From positions 1 to 9,601 of the forward strand of contig JAEXYZ010000015.1 of assembly GCA_023405135.1 (NCBI GenBank): DNA of 9,601 bases, read 5' to 3'. The notes under the pieces were generated by a model. It did no database searches. It had not been told where the DNA came from and saw only the letters and a program-made list of their open reading frames with translations. Both the position numbers and the translations under genes were made by a program. Shown here in pieces: positions 1 to 6,150 of the stretch. The stretch comes from Bacillota bacterium. Its GTDB lineage: Bacteria > Bacillota > Bacilli > Bacillales_A > Planococcaceae. The first letter of the stretch is position 1. Each line of letters starts with the position of its first letter.

Positions 1-327
1 TCTTAATCATCTATTTTCTCGCGAATATGGTCATAGCCTTTTTTAGAATTTCAAGCTCCTGTTTTAATCGGAGATTTTCTTTTTGAATGGCTTCTACGTC
101 AGACACAGTTAACTCCTGTGTACCTTCGATTGGGGAATGTTGTTTTATCCATTTATAAATTGTGACTTTAGAAACACCATATTCGCGCTGGTATGACTGA
201 CCGGTGTACCCGAGCGATAAAGCTCGACTACTGTTTGTTTAAATTCTTGATTATATCGTTTTTGATTCATATTCGGACACGTCCTCTCGTTAATTCAATA
301 TTATTGACTTAACCAAGTTGTGTCTAT
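1..327 (-). mobile_element. Partial IS3-family insertion sequence (orfA end)
   Basis: The minus strand carries an IS3-type orfA (11-270) with its ribosome binding site (AGAGGA at 282-287) and roughly 55 bases of non-coding end sequence. The outer boundary is inferred: TAGACACAACTT, read on the minus strand inward from about 327, looks like the start of a terminal inverted repeat, but the other end is outside the window, so neither the repeat nor a target duplication can be verified. Only an ATG and two further codons of a possible orfB (10-1) are visible right after the orfA stop. The element lies immediately upstream of the two-component operon. Confidence 0.6.
11..270 (-). pseudogene. IS3-family transposase OrfA, frameshifted
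   Basis: Read from ATG at 270 the protein starts MNQKRYNQEFKQTVVELYRS, a typical helix-turn-helix start of IS3-family OrfA. Near 210-214 the match moves to another frame and continues GYTGQSYQREYGVSKVTIYK, then a leucine-rich stretch (ENLRLKQELEILKKAM) ending IFARK and TAG. The span is 260 bases, one short of 87 codons, so a single-base deletion in the CGCTCGGGTAC region explains it. OrfA is the DNA-binding part that works as a fusion with the OrfB DDE domain. An AAAAAAG run, the usual slippery heptamer for making the fusion, lies in the LKKA codons, but the -1 frame stops at a TAA only 11 codons later (5-3). The copy is therefore probably inactive, unless the deletion is a sequencing error. 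Confidence 0.8.
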
Positions 328-379
328 ACATCTATACTACATTCAAATTATTAATTATCAAATACAGCTAAATAAAAGA

Positions 380-439
380 GAATCTTAAGAAATTCTTCAT
401 AATTATAATAACTGGAAATTAAGATTCGAACTTTAAGAT
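380..439 (+). promoter_or_regulatory. Promoter region with ATCTTAA/TTAAGAT repeats
   Basis: A 9-base perfect inverted repeat, GAATCTTAA (380-388) and TTAAGATTC (419-427), flanks a perfect -10-like TATAAT (404-409). A further direct copy of TTAAGAT lies at 433-439, 14 bases from the one at 419-425. No good -35 hexamer stands at the right distance from the TATAAT, which would fit an activator-dependent promoter. OmpR-family regulators bind direct repeats and often control their own operon, so this is a candidate autoregulatory site. Role is inference. Confidence 0.4.
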
Positions 440-470
440 AAAAACATAAGAAAAAGGTGGGGTGAGAGCA

Positions 471-1166
471 GTGGAGAAATTGACAGTGCTCATCACAGAT
501 GATGACAAGGATATTCGTGATGGGATTGAGATTTATTTAAAAAACGAGGGATATAACGTTTTAAAAGCTTCGGATGGAATGGAGGCATTAAGGCTATTAG
601 AAGAAAATGAAGTACATTTAATTATTCTTGATATTATGATGCCGAATATGGATGGAATTACTGCAACCTTTAAGATAAGAGCTGAACGAAATATTCCCAT
701 AATCATGTTAAGTGCAAAAGCAGAGGAAACAGATAAAATTCATGGATTATCAGTAGGGGCAGATGATTATATTACGAAACCATTTCATCCACTAGAACTT
801 CTTGCACGGGTAAAATCTCAACTTAGACGTTACGTTCAATTAGGTACGTATCAAGGACAATCACAGTCGAAAGTCGAAGTGAACGGACTATCACTTGATA
901 TTGATGCAAAGGAAGTTCGACTTGATGGTGAACTTATAAAACTTACTCCGATTGAGTACAAAATTACTGAATTATTGCTAAAGAATGCAGGACGTGTCTT
1001 TTCCATTAATGAGATTTACGAACTTGTTTGGAATGAAGAGGCCTACAACGCAGAAAATGTTGTGGCAGTTCATATTCGTAAAATTCGAGAAAAAATTGAA
1101 ACGGATCCGAAAAATCCAAGGTTTTTAAAGGTTGTGTGGGGCATTGGATACAAAATTGAAAAATAA
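471..1166 (+). CDS. OmpR-family response regulator, VanR-like
   Basis: Cytoplasmic phosphorylation-controlled transcription factor of 231 residues. The receiver domain (about 3-118) has the acidic pocket D10-D12, phosphoacceptor D54 (in LDIMMP), S81 and K103 (in TKPF). The C-terminal winged-helix DNA-binding domain (about 135-231) has the family pattern LTPIEYKI, then VHIRKIREK and a final VWGIGYKIEK. The length and the last ten residues closely resemble VanR. I chose GTG at 471 over an in-frame GTG at 462 because GGTGGGGTGA (456-465) sits at a good distance from 471 but would overlap 462. The gene is followed by a small ORF that overlaps its 3' end and then by its likely partner kinase. Targets are unknown; the repeats at 380-439 suggest autoregulation. 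The family is certain, the VanR resemblance is by eye, and no vanHAX-type resistance genes are present in the window. Confidence 0.95.
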   Translation: MEKLTVLITDDDKDIRDGIEIYLKNEGYNVLKASDGMEALRLLEENEVHLIILDIMMPNMDGITATFKIRAERNIPIIMLSAKAEETDKIHGLSVGADDYITKPFHPLELLARVKSQLRRYVQLGTYQGQSQSKVEVNGLSLDIDAKEVRLDGELIKLTPIEYKITELLLKNAGRVFSINEIYELVWNEEAYNAENVVAVHIRKIREKIETDPKNPRFLKVVWGIGYKIEK

Positions 1167-1299
1167 AATTGAGACAAGCATAACAGTAATTTGTGTAATC
1201 GCATCAATGATCGGAATGATTTTCATTTGTAGTGCAACATTTAATTTTATTAACGATCAATATGATCAAGCACTTCAGTTATTGTTAAAACTATTTTGA
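1156..1299 (+). CDS. Small single-span membrane protein (47 aa), unrecognised
   Basis: A short ORF in its own frame between the regulator and the kinase. It starts at TTG 1156, inside the last codons of the regulator (11-base overlap); TTG 1144 is an alternative in-frame start. It begins MKNKIETS, followed by one hydrophobic span of about 20 residues (roughly 9-29) and a polar tail NDQYDQALQLLLKLF. Its TGA stop (1297-1299) overlaps the GAGGAGG ribosome binding site of the kinase (1298-1304). Overlap at one end and shared signal at the other are what translational coupling looks like. Shine-Dalgarno support for the TTG is weak (GGAT 1146-1149), so it would depend on regulator translation. The N-terminus resembles the start of a VanS-like sensor kinase, so it may be a remnant of a lost kinase rather than a working small protein. 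I do not recognise a family. Confidence 0.5.
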   Translation: MKNKIETSITVICVIASMIGMIFICSATFNFINDQYDQALQLLLKLF

Positions 1300-1313
1300 G
1301 GAGGAAAAATTAA

Positions 1314-3530
1314 TTGATAAAAAAAGGCAAGCTATTCCTCACTCTTTTTCTTATAATATGGGTTATTTTTAGTGGGTTTTTGTTTGTTAATCATGGACAA
1401 AGTTATATTGTCAAATCTTATTTTAATTCTGATTACTTCCAATCAACAATAGAAACGTATAAAGAACAACTTGGAAGATATGTTTTGGCACCTTTTGATG
1501 TAGAAAAGGCAAAGGAAAATATTACAGTAACTCAGGATGAAATCGAGTATTACAGAAATTACTATGGTACTTTAACAGAGCAAATAGAAAATATTCGCAG
1601 TCAATATGCTGGTCGAATATTGCAAGCAGAAGATTCCGGTGACGATGAATTAAAAGGCCTATTAGTCGCAGAGCGTGATGCGAAAATTAAAGATATAAAA
1701 GGAAACTTTCAAAATGATGAGTATGTTGAAAAGAAAATACTCAATAACAAAAAACGTATTATAGAAAGTTATGCAGCGCAACAAGAACGCAATCGGAATG
1801 ATTTTTTAAATGTATATAATTATTTCGCATATAGCTTTACTAATATTAAAACAGGAGATACGGTTGAGTTTGGAGATATAAATGGTTCAAGTCTTTATAC
1901 AAAAAACTTTGGTATTAATAATGAACCGTATTTAACTGTTGATAGTACAGCTTATATTGATCCATATGAAAGTTACCACGAAATGGATGATATGTATAAG
2001 GGGTTAGAGGTACAAGGCGAAATAGCGCAATTTGAAGGTATGATTAGAATTCCAAAGTCGATGCTAAATTCTACAAACTTTAAAGGTGAATACCAATCCT
2101 TCATGGTTGCGAAAATTATATTCTATATTATTTGGGCATCTGGCATTTTAGCGATTGTAGGCTTACTAACATTTGCTAAACCATCATGGAAGCAATTGAT
2201 GATTTCGCATAAGTTTAAATCGATGTTTTTGAAAATACCAGTGGATGTTCGAATCGTGGCGCTTCTGATTACAGCTTTTATTGGATTTGCTTTCATAGAT
2301 GTGATTGGAAATATGATTGGAAATATTTATTATAATTGGGCAGGGAATAATCTAATCTCGTATATTATTGAAATCTTAATCTACACAGTAATCGTGTTTA
2401 TCGCCTGGGCTGCAGTAATTTTTGGTGCAATTTGGACTTTTGAAACGGTATCTGAAGAAAATAAATGGAAGCAAGAGCTGAAGAGTGCCTTTCTATATCG
2501 AATAGCAAATGGTATGCAAGATCTATTTTTAAATCGTTCTATCGGATTACAGTCATTGGCAATTTTAATTATTACTTTCCTTGCAGGGATTGGGTTTGTC
2601 GGGGCATTTATGCAAGTTGAATTGGCAGTTATATATTTTATACTCTTCTTCTTTATAGCGTTACCTGCCTTTCTTATTTTCCTTCGTCGTATGGGCTACC
2701 TAAACCGTATTATGAAACAAACGAAGGATATGGCAGAAGGACGTTTAACAACTGAGATAAAAGTAAGAGGAAAATCGCCTTTTGCACGTCATGCCGCAAA
2801 TTTAAATGAGTTGCGCGAAGGCGTTAGAAAATCAATGTCTGAGCAGGCAAAAAGTGAACGTTTAAAAACTGAGCTAATAACAAATGTTAGTCATGATTTA
2901 CGCACGCCTCTAACTTCAATTATTACGTACACTGATTTATTAAAAAATCCTAACATTACAGAGGAAGAACGAAACCAATATATTGATGTGTTGGACAAAA
3001 AATCAGCTCGTTTAAAAACGTTAATTGAAGATTTATTTGAAGTTTCAAAAATGGCGAGTGGTAATATTGAATTAACAAAGCAACGAGTTGATTTGACACA
3101 ATTAATGAAGCAAGCAATGGGAGAGCATGAAGAGGAATTTGCTAATGCTAACTTAGATTTGCGTCTGATAATTCCAGATGAGCCAATATTCGCTTATGTG
3201 GATGGTCAAAAATGGTGGCGTGTTATTGATAATTTAGTAGTGAATACAATGAAGTATTCATTAGAAGGAACTAGAGTTTATGTAACGTTAAAGAAACGTG
3301 GTACAGAAGCTGAATTTATTGTGAAAAACGTATCGAAATATGAAATGAGTGAAAATGTAGAGGAGCTTACTGAACGATTTAAACGTGCGGATGTATCTCG
3401 ACATACTGAGGGTTCTGGACTAGGCTTAGCTATTGCACAGTCAATCGTTGACTTACACAGTGGACGTTTAAATATTGAAGTAGATGGCGATTTATTTAAA
3501 GTAATTGTTACAGTTCCAACAGAATATTAG
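1314..3530 (+). CDS. Sensor histidine kinase, six-span membrane type
   Basis: Membrane sensor that autophosphorylates and passes phosphate to its regulator. It has 738 residues, much longer than VanS-type kinases. TTG start, 9 bases after GAGGAGG (1298-1304). Order: signal-anchor span (about 6-25); extracytoplasmic region of about 235 residues, charged and partly coiled-coil-like; spans at about 266-288, 313-335, 350-374, 412-433 and 435-457; HAMP-like linker (458-510); HisKA domain with phosphoacceptor H527 in VSHDLRTPLTS; ATPase domain with N-box DNLVVNTMKYS (639-649) and G2 box GSGLGL (700-705). The canonical DxGxG G1 box is missing: that place reads EFIVKNVSKYEMSE. Related Firmicutes kinases show the same KN(I/V)S...ERF pattern, so it is likely a lineage variant, not damage. 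Probable partner is the regulator at 471-1166. The signal sensed is unknown; the neighbouring metallophosphoesterase and uppP suggest the cell envelope. Confidence 0.93.
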   Translation: MIKKGKLFLTLFLIIWVIFSGFLFVNHGQSYIVKSYFNSDYFQSTIETYKEQLGRYVLAPFDVEKAKENITVTQDEIEYYRNYYGTLTEQIENIRSQYAGRILQAEDSGDDELKGLLVAERDAKIKDIKGNFQNDEYVEKKILNNKKRIIESYAAQQERNRNDFLNVYNYFAYSFTNIKTGDTVEFGDINGSSLYTKNFGINNEPYLTVDSTAYIDPYESYHEMDDMYKGLEVQGEIAQFEGMIRIPKSMLNSTNFKGEYQSFMVAKIIFYIIWASGILAIVGLLTFAKPSWKQLMISHKFKSMFLKIPVDVRIVALLITAFIGFAFIDVIGNMIGNIYYNWAGNNLISYIIEILIYTVIVFIAWAAVIFGAIWTFETVSEENKWKQELKSAFLYRIANGMQDLFLNRSIGLQSLAILIITFLAGIGFVGAFMQVELAVIYFILFFFIALPAFLIFLRRMGYLNRIMKQTKDMAEGRLTTEIKVRGKSPFARHAANLNELREGVRKSMSEQAKSERLKTELITNVSHDLRTPLTSIITYTDLLKNPNITEEERNQYIDVLDKKSARLKTLIEDLFEVSKMASGNIELTKQRVDLTQLMKQAMGEHEEEFANANLDLRLIIPDEPIFAYVDGQKWWRVIDNLVVNTMKYSLEGTRVYVTLKKRGTEAEFIVKNVSKYEMSENVEELTERFKRADVSRHTEGSGLGLAIAQSIVDLHSGRLNIEVDGDLFKVIVTVPTEY

Positions 3531-3538
3531 TTTTCAAT

Positions 3539-3578
3539 GAAGGCACCATCTTTCCTTAGGTGGTAGCCTTCTTGTTTT
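3539..3578 (+). terminator. Intrinsic terminator after the kinase gene
   Basis: GAAGGCACCA (3539-3548) pairs with the reverse arm in GGTGGTAGCCTTC (3559-3571), with one bulged T, followed by TTGTTTT (3572-3578). It begins 9 bases past the kinase stop codon and separates the two-component operon from the metallophosphoesterase gene. Confidence 0.75.
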
Positions 3579-3601
3579 AAAATGTCTACTCTTTCTCTAC
3601 A

Positions 3602-3610
3602 TGGTATACT
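3602..3610 (+). promoter_or_regulatory. Extended -10 promoter for the metallophosphoesterase
   Basis: TGGTATACT (3602-3610) is a TG-N-TATACT extended -10 element. No convincing -35 hexamer lies upstream, as is common for extended -10 promoters. It sits just downstream of the terminator and about 33 bases before the TTG start at 3643. Confidence 0.5.
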
Positions 3611-3642
3611 TTGTACATATATTATTGAGGGAGGAGATGTAA

Positions 3643-4725
3643 TTGGGGAAACTAGCTGGAATATCAGTCGCAATTATATTATATAGTGCTATCAGTGCCT
3701 ATTTAGGTTTTAATTTAAAGAAATGGCTTGGATCAATTCATTTTTATCCGGTACCTTTTGTTTATTGGCTTGTTTTCTTTATCATCGCCTTTAGTTTTTT
3801 AATTGGTAGATTGCATAACTGGCTTAAACCGTTTTCTGTTATCGGGAATTATTGGATGTTTTTTTTCGAGTATGGTCTCATATTATGTATTATTGCAAAT
3901 TTAATTGTAACGTTAACACCAATTAAAAATATTGCAGTAGTTGGTTCGGTAGTAGTAGGTTTACTTATCGTTTTATTTGCCTGGGGTACATATAATGCTT
4001 ATTCTCCGGTGGTTCGTAATTTAGAAATTACTATTGATAAAAAAAGTGAGCCATTAAAATTAGTCATTGCATCAGACTTTCACTTAGGAATCCTATCAAA
4101 CAAAAAACATTTGCAAAGATTTGTAGAATTATCAAATAAAGAAAATCCGGATGCTGTGTTACTTGTGGGAGATTTAGTCGATGATGATCCTATATGGTTT
4201 GTGAAGGATGGCATGAATGAAGTGATGAAGCAGCTGAAAGCAACATATGGTGTTTATGGAGTACTAGGGAATCACGAATATTATGGAGGTAAGATTCCAC
4301 TCTTTGTTGAAGAAATGAAGGAAGCCAATGTAAAAATATTAATGGATGAAACAATTTTAGTTGGAAATCGTTTTTATATAACAGGGCAAGAAGATGTAAC
4401 GAATAAAAATAGAATGCCAATTGGGATGCTTAAGCCTGAGAATGAAAAGCTTCCTTGGATTGTTATGAATCATACACCAAATAATTTGCAATTACCACTA
4501 GAAGCGGGGGTAGATTTACATCTATCGGGTCATACGCATCTTGGGCAATTATGGCCGAATAATTATATTACGAATCGAATTTTTGAGCTTGATTATGGTT
4601 ATTTGCAAAAAGCAAACATGCATACGCTTGTATCATCAGGATTCGGTTTTTGGGGACCTCCAACTAGGATTGGCAGTAGAAGTGAGTTGTGGGTTGTAGA
4701 TGTTCATTTTACAGGTAATGAATAG
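3643..4725 (+). CDS. Membrane-anchored calcineurin-like metallophosphoesterase
   Basis: A 360-residue protein. The first third has four hydrophobic spans (about 4-22, 36-56, 72-93, 96-116). The rest is a binuclear-metal phosphoesterase domain with all signature motifs: D145 and H147 in SDFHLG, D177 in GDLVDD, N210-H211 in GNHEYYGG, H277 in MNHTP, and H297/H299 in SGHTHLG. Such enzymes hydrolyse phosphomono- or diesters; the YkuE/YkoQ-like group is tied to envelope or phospholipid substrates, but substrate cannot be read from sequence. The topology (four spans) places the catalytic domain on the same side as the N-terminus, probably cytoplasmic; this is inference. TTG start, six bases after GGGAGGAG (3629-3636). 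It has its own extended -10 promoter and shares a direction with uppP, 86 bases downstream with no terminator between, so cotranscription is possible. Confidence 0.92.
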   Translation: MGKLAGISVAIILYSAISAYLGFNLKKWLGSIHFYPVPFVYWLVFFIIAFSFLIGRLHNWLKPFSVIGNYWMFFFEYGLILCIIANLIVTLTPIKNIAVVGSVVVGLLIVLFAWGTYNAYSPVVRNLEITIDKKSEPLKLVIASDFHLGILSNKKHLQRFVELSNKENPDAVLLVGDLVDDDPIWFVKDGMNEVMKQLKATYGVYGVLGNHEYYGGKIPLFVEEMKEANVKILMDETILVGNRFYITGQEDVTNKNRMPIGMLKPENEKLPWIVMNHTPNNLQLPLEAGVDLHLSGHTHLGQLWPNNYITNRIFELDYGYLQKANMHTLVSSGFGFWGPPTRIGSRSELWVVDVHFTGNE

Positions 4726-4811
4726 ATTGATGGACATAGACATTCTAGAAACCATCATGTATTGTAATTTAAGTACTTATAGAATAAAAATATGAGGAGA
4801 TTTTATTTTGT

Positions 4812-5639
4812 ATGGAATTTTTTGATTTAATAAAGGCGATTATCCTTGGATTTGTTGAAGGGATGACAGAATTTGCCCCGGTTTCTTCAACGGGTCATAT
4901 GATTATTGTTGATGATTTATGGTTAAAGACGAAGGAGTTTTTAGGTTCGGGTTCAGCCAATACATTTAAAATTGTTGTGCAACTTGGTTCGATCTTAGCG
5001 GTTGTAGTCGTTATGTGGAAACGAATGTTAAGCCTTGTTGGACTATATAAAATAGAAGGACAAACTTCTTCACGTAAATTTAATTTAGGACATGTAATCG
5101 TTGGGATAATTCCAGCAGGTGTGTTTGGTGTCTTCTTTGAAGATTTCATTGATGAAAATTTATTTTTCACATCAACTGTAATTGTTGGTTTAATCGTTGG
5201 AGCTATTTTAATGATTGTAGCTGATAAATTTGCTCCTAAGCGTCCTAAAGTAAAAAGTTTAGATGATCTTTCATATGGCAAAGCATTTAAAATTGGTTTA
5301 ATTCAATGTTTATCTTTATGGCCTGGGTTCTCTCGCTCTGGTGCAACAATTTCTGGTGGGGTATTACTAGGTCTTGACCATAGAACGGCATCTGACTTTA
5401 CATTCATTATGGCAGTGCCAATTATGGCGGGAGCTAGTGGATTATCGTTAGTGAAAAACTGGGATCAAATTAATGCGGACCATTTTTGGTTTTATGTGAT
5501 AGGCTTTATTAGTGCTTTTGTTTTTGCGTTAATTTCTATTAAGTTCTTCCTAAAACTAATTTCACGAGTTAAACTAGTACCTTTTGCTATTTATCGAATT
5601 ATTTTAGCTGTTATTTTAATCGTTGTAATTTATTTATAA
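4812..5639 (+). CDS. uppP: Undecaprenyl-diphosphate phosphatase UppP (BacA)
   Basis: Integral membrane enzyme that removes a phosphate from undecaprenyl diphosphate, renewing the lipid carrier for peptidoglycan and other wall polymers; raised levels give bacitracin resistance. At 275 residues it has the family's usual length. The two active-site signatures are intact: EGMTEFAPVSSTGH (E16, E20, S26, H29) and PGFSRSGATISGG (R175). Several hydrophobic spans cover the rest. ATG at 4812 follows AGGAGA (4795-4800) at 11 bases, slightly long. It ends at a strong terminator that overlaps its stop codon. Its position after a two-component system and a membrane phosphoesterase suggests an envelope-stress neighbourhood, but no binding site for the regulator was seen in front of it. 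Gene identity is secure. Confidence 0.97.
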   Translation: MEFFDLIKAIILGFVEGMTEFAPVSSTGHMIIVDDLWLKTKEFLGSGSANTFKIVVQLGSILAVVVVMWKRMLSLVGLYKIEGQTSSRKFNLGHVIVGIIPAGVFGVFFEDFIDENLFFTSTVIVGLIVGAILMIVADKFAPKRPKVKSLDDLSYGKAFKIGLIQCLSLWPGFSRSGATISGGVLLGLDHRTASDFTFIMAVPIMAGASGLSLVKNWDQINADHFWFYVIGFISAFVFALISIKFFLKLISRVKLVPFAIYRIILAVILIVVIYL

Positions 5640-5679
5640 AAAAACGTTTCAAAGGATTGGCTCCTTTGAAACGTTTTTT
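5639..5679 (+). terminator. Strong intrinsic terminator after uppP
   Basis: An 18-base perfect inverted repeat: A6CGTTTCAAAGGA (5639-5656) and TCCTTTGAAACGT6 (5662-5679), with a five-base loop TTGGC. The 5' arm starts on the last base of the uppP stop codon. The A-run before and T-run after make it potentially active in both directions. Confidence 0.93.
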
Positions 5680-5855
5680 CTTGTTCTAGAAATTCACTCT
5701 TGGAGCATATTGTAGAACCGACTGGGGATGATAACAAATATAAAAACAAAGCAGGATAGAATGTTGAATAAGAAATGATATTAAACCAATCAAATTTCTT
5801 GTATATATTGATTTATTTCTTATTTTAATTAATCCTATAATTACTATAAAAATAG
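5680..5855. other. AT-rich intergenic stretch, no gene seen
   Basis: Between the uppP terminator and the promoter at 5856 I find no ORF with a ribosome binding site, no RNA-gene signature and no clear repeat. A 58-codon minus-strand reading frame (5862-5686) exists but has no ribosome binding site and begins inside the plus-strand -35 element. Confidence 0.5.
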
Positions 5856-5883
5856 TTGACATTAAAATCGGATGAAGTATAAT
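5856..5883 (+). promoter_or_regulatory. Consensus sigma-A promoter of the ABC transporter operon
   Basis: Perfect -35 TTGACA (5856-5861) and perfect -10 TATAAT (5878-5883) with a 16-base spacer. Transcription should start near 5890, giving a leader of about 230 bases before the ATPase start at 6123. A promoter this strong for a nutrient importer implies control downstream, consistent with the hairpins in the leader, or by a repressor. Confidence 0.85.
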
Positions 5884-5916
5884 AGTAACAACAACAAGCT
5901 CACTAGACGACTAGAA

Positions 5917-5951
5917 GCTCCTTTTCCTTCTTGGAATAGGGGCATTTTTTT
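5917..5951 (+). terminator. Leader hairpin 1, terminator/attenuator-like
   Basis: GCTCCTTTTCC (5917-5927) pairs with GGAATAGGGGC (5933-5943) with one T-T mismatch and one G-T pair, loop TTCTT, followed by A and seven T (5945-5951). It starts about 27 bases after the expected transcription start, so it could end transcription early. I do not recognise a T-box, S-box or other known riboswitch core before it. Confidence 0.65.
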
Positions 5952-6004
5952 ATATTCGTAGATTATAAATAAAATCTAGTGTGCAATTGCTAACTATACT
6001 ACGT

Positions 6005-6067
6005 AGAGGCACTTGTACCATTTGTATGAAACTATACAAATGTGAAATAAGTGCTTCTTTTATTTTT
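6005..6067 (+). terminator. Leader hairpin 2, long terminator-like stem
   Basis: Outer stem AGAGGCACTT (6005-6014) with AAGTGCTTCT (6049-6058), ten pairs with one G-T. Inner perfect nine-pair stem CATTTGTAT (6019-6027) with ATACAAATG (6034-6042), loop GAAACT, and an internal loop between the two stems. A broken T-run, TTTTATTTTT, follows (to 6067). It lies just before a strong Shine-Dalgarno at 6071-6077, so it could act on transcription or on translation of the upstream ORF. Confidence 0.6.
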
Positions 6068-6081
6068 GAAGGGAGGGAAAT

Positions 6082-6150
6082 ATGATTAATAACTTTTTAT
6101 ATTCTAAATGGGCGGTGATCCAATGGAAAAAATTAAATTTGAACGTGTAA
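6082..6150 (+). CDS. Upstream leader ORF (22 aa) overlapping the ATPase gene
   Basis: ATG at 6082 follows GGGAGGG (6071-6077) by four bases and opens a 22-codon frame: MINNFLYSKW, then AVIQWKKLNLNV and TAA. The stop lies 27 bases inside the ATPase gene in another frame. The Shine-Dalgarno here is the strongest in the region and is 45 bases from the ATPase ATG, too far to serve it, so this small frame is its natural user. It has two Trp codons but no run of one amino acid that would mark classic attenuation. A coupling or reinitiation role is inference; the peptide itself resembles nothing I know. Confidence 0.45.
   Translation: MINNFLYSKWAVIQWKKLNLNV

Noticed and set aside
462..470. GTG 462 as start of the response regulator
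   Set aside because: The Shine-Dalgarno would overlap this codon; GTG 471 is well spaced and gives the usual receiver-domain N-terminus.
4190..4420. Minus-strand 76-codon frame inside the metallophosphoesterase gene
   Set aside because: Lies fully within a gene with intact catalytic motifs; it is a shadow frame with no domain features. The same applies to minus-strand frames at 4895-5281, 6660-6872, 7226-7552, 8018-8209, 8264-8587 and 9303-9530.
5686..5862. 58-codon minus-strand reading frame with hydrophobic residues
   Set aside because: No ribosome binding site, AT-rich by composition, and its ATG lies across the -35 element of the strong plus-strand promoter. Most likely chance.
5884..6081. 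A known riboswitch or T-box in the importer leader
   Set aside because: I looked for the SAM-I core and the T-box AGGGTGGNACCGCG; neither is present. TTGGAATA at 5931-5938 recalls part of the CymR motif, but the rest of that motif is not convincing.
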